Shown: piece by piece, positions 25,464-32,726 of the stretch | How positions within the stretch are numbered: position 1 is the first letter of the stretch | Layout of the letters: each line of letters starts with the position of its first letter | DNA from: 40CM-2-70-7 sp035505915 | GTDB taxonomy: Bacteria; Gemmatimonadota; Gemmatimonadetes; Gemmatimonadales; GWC2-71-9 | Assembly: GCA_035505915.1 (NCBI GenBank) | Contig: DATJQI010000082.1 | Coordinates: 1-38,506 of the forward strand | Direction of reading: 5' to 3' | DNA length: 38,506 nt | Made by a program: the position numbers and the translations under genes | The notes under the pieces: generated by a model | What the model was told of the DNA's origin: nothing | Seen by the model: only the letters and a program-made list of their open reading frames with translations | Database searches by the model: none

Positions 25464-26507
25464 ATGGTCGACCGCTCGTCGCCCGAGTTTCGCTCCTTCG
25501 TCGACCTCTACCGCGACGCGCCGCTGCTCGAGCTGGGCGCGGCCGCGGATCAGGCGCGCTGGGCGCTTCATCCCGAAAGCGTGGTCACCTATATCATCGA
25601 CCGGAACATCAACTACACGAACGTCTGCGTCGCCGATTGCAAGTTCTGCGCGTTCTACCGGCGCCCCAAGCATCCCGAGGGCTATCTGCTGTCGTACGAG
25701 GAGATCGGGCGGAAGATCGAAGAGCTCAAGGCGCTCGGCGGCGTGCAGATCCTGATGCAGGGCGGGCACAACCCGTACATCCCGTTCGAGTGGTACCTGG
25801 ATTTGCTCCGGTACATCAAGCGTCATCACCCCATCCACATCCACGGCTTCTCACCGTCGGAGGTGGACTTCTTCGCCACCCGCTTCGGGATGTCCATCGA
25901 GGACGTCATCCGCGAGCTGGTGAAGGCGGGGCTCGACTCGATTCCCGGCGGTGGCGGGGAGATCCTGGTCCAGAACATCCGCGATCAGGTGGCCAAGAAG
26001 AAAGCCGGGGCCGACCGGTGGCTCGAAGTGATGGCGGTGGCCCACCGGCTGGGGCTCAAGACCAGCGTGACGATGATGTACGGCTTGGGCGAGACGCTGG
26101 AGGACCGGATCGAGCATCTCTTCCGGGTGCGCGCCGTGCAGCGGGAGACCGGCGGGTTTACGGCCTTCATCTGCTGGCCCCTCCAGCCCGAGCACACCCA
26201 GCTCGAGCACCTGGGCAAGACGGACGCCGTGACCTACCTGCGTACCCAGGCCATCGCCCGGGTGGTCCTGGACAACGTCCCCAACATCCAGGCGTCCTGG
26301 GTGACGATGGGGTTCAAGGTGGGGCAGGTGGCGCTGCGCTTCGGCGCCAACGATTTCGGATCCCTGATGATGGAGGAGAATGTCGTGTCGGCCGCGGGCA
26401 CGACGTACCGGACCAACCTCGGGGAAATGCAGCGGCTCATCGCCGACGCGGGGTTCACGCCCCGGAAGCGCCGGCAGGACTACTCGCTCATGCCGGAGGC
26501 CGCCTGA
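25464..26507 (+). CDS. mqnC: Cyclic dehypoxanthine futalosine synthase MqnC (radical SAM)
   Basis: Radical SAM cyclase of the futalosine pathway, 347 residues. The cluster motif is standard CX3CX2C: C55, C59, C62 in N-V-C-V-A-D-C-K-F-C. Other marks are I-L-M-Q-G-G-H-N-P, I-H-G-F-S-P-S-E-V, P-G-G-G-G-E-I and M-M-Y-G-L-G-E-T. ATG 25464 is two bases after the mqnA stop. The end overlaps purE by one base. MqnB (hydrolase) and MqnD are not in this window. Confidence 0.95.
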   Translation: MVDRSSPEFRSFVDLYRDAPLLELGAAADQARWALHPESVVTYIIDRNINYTNVCVADCKFCAFYRRPKHPEGYLLSYEEIGRKIEELKALGGVQILMQGGHNPYIPFEWYLDLLRYIKRHHPIHIHGFSPSEVDFFATRFGMSIEDVIRELVKAGLDSIPGGGGEILVQNIRDQVAKKKAGADRWLEVMAVAHRLGLKTSVTMMYGLGETLEDRIEHLFRVRAVQRETGGFTAFICWPLQPEHTQLEHLGKTDAVTYLRTQAIARVVLDNVPNIQASWVTMGFKVGQVALRFGANDFGSLMMEENVVSAAGTTYRTNLGEMQRLIADAGFTPRKRRQDYSLMPEAA

Positions 26508-26905
26508 TGCCGGAGGTGCTGATCGTCGTAGGATCGGAAAACGACAAGCCGCGCATCGAGCCGGCGTTCGAGATTCTCACCAAGGCCGGCGTGTCGTACG
26601 AGTTCCACGCGTCGTCCGCTCATCGCCAGCCCGAGCAGACGGGTGCCCTGATCAAAGGCGCCCGGGCCGCGGGCGCGAAGGTCGTGATCGCCGGCGCCGG
26701 CCTTTCGGCCGCCCTCCCCGGGTTCGCCGCTTCGATGACGGATCTGCCGGTCATCGGCGTGCCGTTCGCCGTGGGGCCCCTGAACGGACTCGACGCCCTG
26801 CTCGCCACGGTCCAGGTCCCCCCCGGGGTGCCGGTCGCCACCGTGGGCATCGACAACGCCAAGAACGCCGCGCACCTCGCCCTCCGGATCCTCGGCAAGA
26901 AGTAG
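26507..26905 (+). CDS. purE: PurE-like N5-CAIR mutase / AIR carboxylase
   Basis: 132 residues, shorter than the usual 160 or so, but with the PurE framework: V-V-G-S-E-N-D at 7-13, S-S-A-H-R-Q-P-E with H39, P-V-I-G-V-P and Q-V-P-P-G-V-P-V-A-T-V. The purine-binding loop reads A-G-A-G-L-S-A-A-L-P-G, where class I enzymes such as E. coli PurE read G-G-A-A-H-L-P-G; that histidine is alanine here. There is no purK beside it. It may be a CO2-using AIR carboxylase, or purK may be elsewhere. It lies between mqnC and ispF with no gaps. Confidence 0.78.
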   Translation: MPEVLIVVGSENDKPRIEPAFEILTKAGVSYEFHASSAHRQPEQTGALIKGARAAGAKVVIAGAGLSAALPGFAASMTDLPVIGVPFAVGPLNGLDALLATVQVPPGVPVATVGIDNAKNAAHLALRILGKK

Positions 26906-27373
26906 ATGCGCGTCGGGATCGGCTTCGATTCCCATCGCTTCGCCGCCGGCCGGCCGCTGATCCTCGGGGGCGTCGAGATCCCGCATCCGCAGGGTCTGAC
27001 CGGCCACTCCGACGCCGACGTCATCTGTCACGCCCTCACGGACGCGCTCCTGGGCGCGGCCGGGATGGGGGACATCGGCCGGATGTTTCCGGACTCGGAT
27101 CCTCAGTGGAAGGACGCGGACTCGCTCAAGCTCCTGGCCCAGGCGCAGCTCGCGGTCCTGGGGGCCGGCCACCACTTCGCCCAGGCCGACATCACCGTCA
27201 TCGCCGAAGCGCCCCGGCTGGCGCCGCATATCGCCGTGATGCAGCAGCGGCTGGCGGACGCGCTCGTGACCAATCCGTCCGCCATCTCGATCAAGGCCAA
27301 GACCAACGAGGGGATGGGGTGGATCGGTCGCGGCGAGGGCATCGCCGCCATCGCCGTGGCCACGTTGACCTGA
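26906..27373 (+). CDS. ispF: 2-C-methyl-D-erythritol 2,4-cyclodiphosphate synthase
   Basis: MEP-pathway enzyme for isoprenoid precursors, 155 residues. The zinc ligands D8 and H10 are in G-F-D-S-H-R, with a third His in G-H-S-D-A-D-V; K-A-T/K-T-N-E-G-M-G is the C-terminal family signature. ATG 26906 directly follows the purE TAG. Being in the same run as mqn genes, it links the isoprenoid side chain supply to the head-group pathway. The usual partner ispD is not adjacent. Confidence 0.97.
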   Translation: MRVGIGFDSHRFAAGRPLILGGVEIPHPQGLTGHSDADVICHALTDALLGAAGMGDIGRMFPDSDPQWKDADSLKLLAQAQLAVLGAGHHFAQADITVIAEAPRLAPHIAVMQQRLADALVTNPSAISIKAKTNEGMGWIGRGEGIAAIAVATLT

Positions 27374-27420
27374 CCCCATCCGCCGGGGCCGTTCTCGTCG
27401 TACCATTGCCGGAGACCCCC

Positions 27421-27900
27421 ATGACCACATCCGCTCCCCCTGATCGGTCCGGCGTCCGGTTCCCGCCGCCGCTCGTGTATGCCGGCCTGTTTCTCGTCGG
27501 GTGCGGCATCCAGTACCTCTGGCCCGAGGTCCTCATCCCGGGAGACCCCTCCTGGCTCCGTCCCCTCGGCTGGATCCTGATCGGGGCGGGACTGGCGTTC
27601 GCCCTGACGGCGGCGGTGACCTTCCAACGCGCGGGCACCCCCGTCAATCCGTACAAGCCCGTGATCCGGATCGTGGCGCACGGGCCGTTCCGCCTCACGC
27701 GGAATCCGATGTACGTGAGCCTGGCGACCCTGTTCCTCGGCGGCACGGCGCTGGTGAATTCGCTGTGGCTCCTCCTCTTGTTCCCGCCGACCATCGTCAT
27801 CGTCACGACGACGATCATTCTGCCCGAAGAGGCGTATCTCGAGCGGAAGTTCGGCGACCTCTACCTCGACTACAAGAAGAAGGTGCGGCGGTGGCTCTAG
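27421..27900 (+). CDS. Isoprenylcysteine carboxyl methyltransferase-like membrane protein
   Basis: 159 residues with about four hydrophobic segments. The C-terminal half has G-P-F-R-L-T-R-N-P-M-Y-V and E-E-A-Y-L-E-R-K-F-G, the SAM-binding and end motifs of the ICMT/PEMT methyltransferase superfamily (PF04191/PF04140). Bacterial members have varied or unknown substrates, so I give no symbol. ATG 27421 is 47 bases after ispF with a modest CGGAGA-like site upstream. Its stop lies 10 bases inside msrA, in another frame. Confidence 0.85.
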   Translation: MTTSAPPDRSGVRFPPPLVYAGLFLVGCGIQYLWPEVLIPGDPSWLRPLGWILIGAGLAFALTAAVTFQRAGTPVNPYKPVIRIVAHGPFRLTRNPMYVSLATLFLGGTALVNSLWLLLLFPPTIVIVTTTIILPEEAYLERKFGDLYLDYKKKVRRWL

Positions 27901-28415
27901 CGACGCTGGCGGGCGGGTGCTTCTGGTGCCTGGAGGCCGTTTTTCAGCAGCTGAAGGGCGTCTCGAAGGTCAGCTCCGGGTACGCCGGGGGGACGCGTCC
28001 CAATCCGACCTACGAGGCGGTGTGCACCGGAACCACGGGACACGCCGAGGTGGTGCAGATTGAGTTCGACCCGGCCGTGATCACGTATCGGGATCTCCTG
28101 GACGTCTTCTTCACCATTCACGATCCGACCACGCTCAATCAGCAGGGGGCGGACACGGGGACCCAGTACCGTTCGGCGGTATTCTTCCACTCGCCGGAGC
28201 AGCAGCAGGAAGCCGCGGCGGCCATCCGCGAGGCCCAGAAGGCGTGGGACGACCCCATCGTCACCGAGGTCGTCCCGTTCACTCAGTTCTACCCCGCGGA
28301 GGAGTACCACCGGGACTACTACCTGCGGAACCCGAACCAGGGTTATTGCCGCGTGGTGATCGCTCCGAAAGTAGCCAAGCTCCGATCACACTTTCTCGAG
28401 CGCTTGCGGGCCTGA
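27891..28415 (+). CDS. msrA: Peptide methionine sulfoxide reductase MsrA
   Basis: Repairs methionine-S-sulfoxide; 174 residues. The catalytic cysteine is C10 in G-G-C-F-W-C, the resolving cysteine probably C153 in N-Q-G-Y-C, and S-G-Y-A-G-G and H-D-P-T-T are family segments. The GTG at 27891 is chosen because it is the only in-frame start just before G-G-C-F-W and has AGAAGG 7 bases upstream; it lies inside the end of the previous gene. No signal peptide, so cytoplasmic. It faces the minus-strand lipoprotein gene with a 3-base gap. Confidence 0.96.
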   Translation: MALATLAGGCFWCLEAVFQQLKGVSKVSSGYAGGTRPNPTYEAVCTGTTGHAEVVQIEFDPAVITYRDLLDVFFTIHDPTTLNQQGADTGTQYRSAVFFHSPEQQQEAAAAIREAQKAWDDPIVTEVVPFTQFYPAEEYHRDYYLRNPNQGYCRVVIAPKVAKLRSHFLERLRA

Positions 28416-28418
28416 CCC

Positions 28419-28874
28419 CTATTTGTGGACGGTCGCCGAGCCGGTCACCGTCGGGATGGGGCAGTAGGATCCGGCGATCGTGTCCGCGCTTTCCACGCCG
28501 ATCGCCGCGGCCGTCAGAGTGTCGAGTCCCGCGTTCTTGACACCGGCGATCGCGACGAACTCACACAGATGCGCGTGCGGCGCGTGCGTGAATGCGATGA
28601 AGCCGGCGAAGGTGGTATCGCTGAATGCCTCGAGGTTGGCGCCGCTGTCGAACACCAGACCCCCGCTCCACGTCAGGGTCGGCATGGTCACCGTGTATGA
28701 GTTGCCGGACTGCGCGACGGTGACGTCGAACGACGTGGGGGCGATAGTGCCGCTCGTCAGGGCGCCAAGGGAAACATGCCAGGTTCCCGCCAGCGTGGGC
28801 TTCGGAGCCGTGGAAGATGAACATCCCACCACGAGCCCCGCCAGGACGGCTCCGGTGATCAACGATCGCCGCAT
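28419..28874 (-). CDS. Small lipoprotein of the GTW type (copy B)
   Basis: 151 residues: a 17-residue hydrophobic signal ending L-V-V-G with lipobox cysteine C18, then C-S-S-S-T-A-P and G-T-W-H-V. The rest is a compact, mostly beta-looking domain containing P-T-S-F-D-V-T-V, with two further cysteines (H-L-C-E and S-Y-C-P) that could form a disulfide. It is a clear paralogue of the gene just upstream on the same strand (copy A). ATG 28874 is fixed by a strong AGGAGG six bases away. Function unknown; anchored in the cell envelope by inference. The longer in-frame start upstream would place the signal peptide internally and is rejected. Confidence 0.85.
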   Translation of the reverse strand: MRRSLITGAVLAGLVVGCSSSTAPKPTLAGTWHVSLGALTSGTIAPTSFDVTVAQSGNSYTVTMPTLTWSGGLVFDSGANLEAFSDTTFAGFIAFTHAPHAHLCEFVAIAGVKNAGLDTLTAAAIGVESADTIAGSYCPIPTVTGSATVHK

Positions 28875-28880
28875 CAATAA

Positions 28881-28886
28881 CCTCCT
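28881..28886 (-). promoter_or_regulatory. Ribosome binding site of lipoprotein copy B
   Basis: Reads AGGAGG on the minus strand, six bases before ATG 28874. It decides the start and supports the signal peptide reading. Confidence 0.75.
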
Positions 28887-28897
28887 GCCGTTGAGAT

Positions 28898-28920
28898 GGC
28901 GCCGCCGGAGTGGCGGCGCT
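28898..28920. other. Strong stem-loop between the two lipoprotein genes
   Basis: Nine-base arms GGCGCCGCC (28898-28906) and GGCGGCGCT (28912-28920) around a 5-base loop, eight Watson-Crick pairs plus one G-T. It sits about 11 bases ahead of the ribosome site of copy B on the minus strand and has no T-run behind it. A second small hairpin with CCCCC/GGGGG arms and a 4-base loop lies at 28925-28938. These may shape the mRNA or limit read-through from copy A. Confidence 0.55.
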
Positions 28921-28943
28921 CCGACCCCCGGAAGGGGGCAGTG

Positions 28944-28960
28944 CGTTACCATAGGCAACG
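28944..28960. repeat. Imperfect palindrome upstream of lipoprotein copy B
   Basis: CGTTACC-ATA-GGCAACG, seven-base arms with one mismatch. The size and symmetry could suit a dimeric regulator's operator, but there is only one copy, so this is a weak call. Confidence 0.25.
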
Positions 28961-28986
28961 GTGGGCGCCCACCGAGGTGACCCCCA

Positions 28987-29463
28987 TCACCCCTTGGTGG
29001 CCAGCACCGTCGCCGCGTCGCACTCGCTGAACCCGGCGGACGAGTCGAGCATGAAGACGAATCCCGTGATCGAATCGCGTTTCGAGTTGAAGTGCGCGAC
29101 GACAAGCGCGATCTTGCACCCCGCCGCGCCGCGCCCGACGCGCGCGCCCACGAGCGTGTCGCCCACGAGCTGGACGAGGGTACCGTACGCCATCACCGAG
29201 TCCTTGGTCTGGGTGCCGAAGTCGTCCGATCCCGTGCTGTCGAGCGCGACGCCGTTGTAGGTCATCGCCGGAAGGGGGCTCGTGTAAAGCGACCCGGCCT
29301 TGCCGACCGTGATCGTGAACGACGTCGGGGAGAAGGTGTTGGTCATCCCGACCACGGCGACGTGCCAGGTGCCCTGCACGGGGTCGTTGGGCCCCGTATT
29401 GCTCGAGCAGCCGACCAGGGCGGCGAGGGCCATGAGCGACACGGACGTTCGCGAGCGAATCAT
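28987..29463 (-). CDS. Small lipoprotein of the GTW type (copy A)
   Basis: 158 residues: signal M-I-R-S-R-T-S-V-S-L-M-A-L-A-A-L-V-G with lipobox cysteine C19, then C-S-S-N-T-G-P and G-T-W-H-V. P-T-S-F-T-I-T-V and the later pair of cysteines (A-G-C-K and S-E-C-D) line up with copy B, so the two arose by tandem duplication and have since diverged. ATG 29463 has AGGAG seven bases upstream (plus-strand 29471-29475). Function unknown. It is divergent from the recombinase gene, with about 100 bases between. Confidence 0.85.
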   Translation of the reverse strand: MIRSRTSVSLMALAALVGCSSNTGPNDPVQGTWHVAVVGMTNTFSPTSFTITVGKAGSLYTSPLPAMTYNGVALDSTGSDDFGTQTKDSVMAYGTLVQLVGDTLVGARVGRGAAGCKIALVVAHFNSKRDSITGFVFMLDSSAGFSECDAATVLATKG

Positions 29464-29498
29464 GCGGGTTCTCCTGAAGGAGCAGGGTGCACCAATGG

Positions 29499-29528
29499 TT
29501 CAGTCTGCACGCCTCGTTAAGATACACT
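29499..29528 (+). promoter_or_regulatory. Possible promoter of the XerD-like gene
   Basis: TTCAGT (29499-29504), 18 bases, TACACT (29523-29528), giving a leader of about 30 bases. The -35 is weak. The A/T-rich core TTAAGATACACT stands out in this GC-rich DNA and also reads TATCTT on the minus strand, so the core may serve both directions. Confidence 0.33.
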
Positions 29529-29565
29529 CCGGCCACCGGCTCGCCCCCCGGGTGAATCGGCCCGG

Positions 29566-30477
29566 ATGACCGACGCCGTCCCGCTCCCGCCTGAATTCGC
29601 GCTCGAGCCGTTCCGGGACTACCTGACGCTCGAGGCGGGGCACAGCCGCCACACCGTCGACAACTACCTCCGCGACATCCGCCGCTTCGCCACCCACGCG
29701 CTGGGGGCAGGCATCCGGACTCCCGCCGAGGTCTCGGGGGCCCGGGTCCGGGACTTCGTCTATGCCCTGAAGGACTTGGGCCTCACCCCCGCCACCATCC
29801 GCCGGCAGATCTCCGCCCTGCGTACCTACTACCGGTTCCTGGCCGGGGAAGGGCGCGTGGTGCAGGACCCCACGACGCGGATCGAAACCCCCAAGCGGTG
29901 GCGGACCCTGCCCACCGTCCTCACGGGCGCGGAGGTCGACCGGCTCCTCTCGGCTCCCGACGCCGACACGCCCCTCGGTGTGCGGGACCGCGCCCTCCTC
30001 GAATTCGGCTACGCCACCGGCGCACGGGTCTCCGAGCTCGTGGGCCTCAAGCTGCAGGATGTGCTGTTCGAGGACGGGCTCACCCGCCTGTTCGGCAAGG
30101 GCTCGAAGGAGCGGCTGGTGCCGGTGGGCCGCCGGGCGCTGGGGCAAGTGGCGCTGTACGCCCGGGAGATCCGGCCCGCGCTCGACCGCGGCAAGGGGCG
30201 GGGACTCCTGTTCCTCAACGCCCGGGGCACGCCGCTCTCCCGCGTGGGCGCGTGGGGAATCATCAAGAACGCCGCCCGGAAGGGGAAGCTCACCAAGCGC
30301 GTCACCCCGCACACCCTGCGTCACACCTTCGCCACCCATCTCCTCGAGGGCGGCGCGGACCTCCGCGCGGTGCAGGAAATGCTCGGCCACGCCGACCTCG
30401 CGACCACGCAGATCTATACGCACGTGGACCGGGACTACCTACGCACCGTGCACCGGCAGTATCACCCACGGTCCTGA
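29566..30477 (+). CDS. xerD: Tyrosine recombinase, XerD-like
   Basis: 303-residue recombinase with an N-terminal SAM-like DNA-binding domain (about 10-100) and a complete catalytic domain: R154 (T-G-A-R-V-S-E-L), K178 (G-K-G-S-K), H249 and R252 (H-T-L-R-H-T), H275 (L-G-H-A-D) and the nucleophile Y284 (Q-I-Y-T-H). Length and the C-terminal H-R-Q-Y-H-P-R-S fit the chromosome-dimer resolvase XerD better than phage integrases. No attachment sites, excisionase or phage genes are nearby, so a housekeeping role is likely. XerC versus XerD cannot be settled from one copy. Confidence 0.88.
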   Translation: MTDAVPLPPEFALEPFRDYLTLEAGHSRHTVDNYLRDIRRFATHALGAGIRTPAEVSGARVRDFVYALKDLGLTPATIRRQISALRTYYRFLAGEGRVVQDPTTRIETPKRWRTLPTVLTGAEVDRLLSAPDADTPLGVRDRALLEFGYATGARVSELVGLKLQDVLFEDGLTRLFGKGSKERLVPVGRRALGQVALYAREIRPALDRGKGRGLLFLNARGTPLSRVGAWGIIKNAARKGKLTKRVTPHTLRHTFATHLLEGGADLRAVQEMLGHADLATTQIYTHVDRDYLRTVHRQYHPRS

Positions 30478-30519
30478 CCGGCTGCCGGCGTCCTCTCTGG
30501 TGGACGCCGTTCCCCGTCA

Positions 30520-30548
30520 TTGCGAAGTTTGATCGCCCGCCCTAGTGT
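30520..30548 (+). promoter_or_regulatory. Candidate promoter of the hybrid sensor kinase gene
   Basis: TTGCGA (30520-30525), 17 bases, TAGTGT (30543-30548). It lies in the 103-base gap after the recombinase gene. Transcription would start near 30556, some 25 bases before the GTG at 30581 or 50 before the CTG at 30608. Confidence 0.4.
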
Positions 30549-30580
30549 GAAGATGCCGCCCGGCCCGGTCTCGCGCCGGC

Positions 30581-32722
30581 GTGGGTGCGCAGAAGGAGTC
30601 CCGCCATCTGATCAGAGGCTCGCCGGTAGCGGAATTCACCAGACGGGACGCCGCCCTTTCGGGGGCGGCTCTGGCCGCGGCCCTGGTCGTCGCGGAGACC
30701 GCCTATCACCTGTTCGTCGCCGACCACCTGCCGGTCCCGGGACATCTGGCGCGCGCTGTGATCGCCACCGGACTCGATCTCGCCTGCCTGGGCCCCGTCG
30801 CCTGGTGGACGCTCATCCGGCCCATCCGGCGATCCGAGCTCGCACTCCGGTCCTTCTTCAACAACGCCCCCGTGGGCTTGTACCGCAGCACCGTCGAAGG
30901 GCGGTTGACCATGGTCAATCGCACGCTCGTGGAAATGCTCGGGTATGACCTGGGCCCCGACATCTTCGACCTCGATCTCGCGACCCAGGTCTACCGGTCA
31001 CCCGAGGATCGCGCCCGCGTACTCGAGCGGATCCGGGGGCTGGATTTCTTCGACGGCGTGGAAGCCGTCTGGAAGCGGCGCGACGGCGCGCCTCTGAACG
31101 TCCTGATCTCCGGACGGACGCGGCGGGACGCGTCGGGAAGAGTGATCGGGTACGAGGGCGCGGTGGAGAACGTCACCGAGCAGCGCCGCACCCAGTCCCG
31201 TCTGCAGGTGGTCGAGCACGCGCTCCACGCCGCCGCCAACGCCATCGTGATCACCAACCGGGACGGCGCCATCGAGTGGGTCAACGCCGGTTTCACGCAG
31301 GTCACGGGGCATACCCTCAACGACGTCTCCGGCATGACGCCGCGGGTCCTGAAGTCCGGCCGCACTTCCGCCGACACGTATGGCGACCTCTGGGCCACCA
31401 TCGTCGCGGGCCGCGTCTGGCAGGGCGAGATGGTCAACCGCCGCCGGGACGGGAGCTTCTACACCCAGGACCTGACCATCACGCCGGTGCTGGACGAGCA
31501 CGGCGCGCCCACCCACTTCATCGGCGTCGGCCGCGACATCACCGAACAGCGTCGCCTCGAGGCGCAGCTGCGCCAGGCCCAGAAGATGGAGGCCGTGGGG
31601 CAGCTCACCGGCGGCATCGCGCACGATTTCAACAACGTCCTCGGCGTGATTCTCGCCAACGCGGAGCTCATCGCCGCCGGGAATCGCACGCTCGACCCGG
31701 GAGTCTCCGAGGACCTCGCCGACATCCGGGCGGCGGCGGCGCGCGGGGCGGGCATGGTCCGGAAGCTCCTCGGCTTCAGCCGCCTCGCCGAGCTGCAGCT
31801 GGTGCCGCTCGATCTGGGGGAAGCGGTGCAGGGGTTCGGCAGCATGCTCCGGCGGGTGGTACCCGAGTCGGTGGACATCGCGGTCCGCATCGAGGAGCGG
31901 CTCCCGGCGGTCCGCGCCGACGTGGGGGCCGTGGAGCAGATCCTCATGAACCTGGCGACCAACGCCCGGGATGCGATGCCCGACGGCGGCCGGCTCGAGA
32001 TCGCCGTGGCCCGCCACACCCTGGGGGAGGAGGACCGCGCCGACCACGCCTGGATCGAGCCCGGGGACTACGTCTCCATCGCCGTCGCCGACTCGGGCCA
32101 CGGCATGGACGCGGAGACCCAGCGCCGGATCTTCGACCCGTTCTTCACCACCAAGCCGCCCGGGAAGGGAACCGGGCTCGGCATGCCCATGATCTACGGC
32201 CTGACCAAGCAGCAACGGGGCTTCGTGCACGTCTACAGCGAAGTCGGTCACGGCACCACGGTGCGGATCTACCTGCCGGTTGACCCGGAGAGCGCGGCCG
32301 TCGCACTCAGCCCGCCGGCGGCGGAGTCCGTCGCCCGGGGCCGGGGCGAGAGCATTCTCCTGGTGGAAGACGAGGAGACCCTGCGGCGCGCCGGCCGGCG
32401 GATCCTCGAGCGGCTGGGATATCGGGTACTGGTCGCCGGGGACGGCGTCGAAGCCCTGGAGACGTATCGCGCCAACCGGGACATCGACCTGATCGTTTCG
32501 GACCTGGTGATGCCCCGGATGGGTGGCCGGGAGCTCTACCAGGCGGTCCGGCATCTCGGCTCGCCCCGCTTCATCCTCGCTTCCGGGTACGCGGCCACCG
32601 AGCTCCAGACCGTCGGGCGGCTGGATGACGTGGTCCGGCACCTGCCCAAACCCTGGACCGTCGCCGAGATGGCGCGCGCCGTCCGGGAGGTGCTGGACGC
32701 CCCGCGCGCCAAGGCCTCGTAG
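30581..32722 (+). CDS. Hybrid sensor histidine kinase with two PAS domains and a C-terminal receiver
   Basis: 713 residues. Two N-terminal hydrophobic segments (about 24-46 and 58-80) anchor it in the membrane with little between them, so sensing is probably cytoplasmic. PAS domains lie near 88-200 and 210-325, a HisKA-type phosphoacceptor at H348 (G-I-A-H-D-F-N-N), and the ATPase domain has N461, D-S-G-H-G-M near 504-509 and G-T-G-L-G-M near 530-535. Residues 590-705 are a receiver with D641 and K690. No DNA-binding regulator is adjacent. The GTG at 30581 has no ribosome site; AAGGAG at 30593-30598 sits 9 bases before an in-frame CTG at 30608 that may be the true start. Confidence 0.92.
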   Translation: MGAQKESRHLIRGSPVAEFTRRDAALSGAALAAALVVAETAYHLFVADHLPVPGHLARAVIATGLDLACLGPVAWWTLIRPIRRSELALRSFFNNAPVGLYRSTVEGRLTMVNRTLVEMLGYDLGPDIFDLDLATQVYRSPEDRARVLERIRGLDFFDGVEAVWKRRDGAPLNVLISGRTRRDASGRVIGYEGAVENVTEQRRTQSRLQVVEHALHAAANAIVITNRDGAIEWVNAGFTQVTGHTLNDVSGMTPRVLKSGRTSADTYGDLWATIVAGRVWQGEMVNRRRDGSFYTQDLTITPVLDEHGAPTHFIGVGRDITEQRRLEAQLRQAQKMEAVGQLTGGIAHDFNNVLGVILANAELIAAGNRTLDPGVSEDLADIRAAAARGAGMVRKLLGFSRLAELQLVPLDLGEAVQGFGSMLRRVVPESVDIAVRIEERLPAVRADVGAVEQILMNLATNARDAMPDGGRLEIAVARHTLGEEDRADHAWIEPGDYVSIAVADSGHGMDAETQRRIFDPFFTTKPPGKGTGLGMPMIYGLTKQQRGFVHVYSEVGHGTTVRIYLPVDPESAAVALSPPAAESVARGRGESILLVEDEETLRRAGRRILERLGYRVLVAGDGVEALETYRANRDIDLIVSDLVMPRMGGRELYQAVRHLGSPRFILASGYAATELQTVGRLDDVVRHLPKPWTVAEMARAVREVLDAPRAKAS

Positions 32723-32726
32723 AGCG

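Noticed and set aside
27401..27406. TACCAT before the ICMT-like gene as a -10 box
   Set aside because: The only TTGAC-like sequence upstream is 30 bases away; too far for a promoter.
28925..28938. C5/G5 hairpin as a rho-independent terminator
   Set aside because: No T-run follows on either strand; listed only as a hairpin.
28944..28960. Palindrome as a confirmed operator
   Set aside because: Single copy, one mismatch, and no regulator nearby; kept only as a weak repeat feature.
29566..30477. Tyrosine recombinase as a sign of an integrated element near the tRNA-Arg gene
   Set aside because: The protein is XerD-like in length and ending, the tRNA is 7.5 kb away, and I found no repeated tRNA 3' end, phage or conjugation gene.
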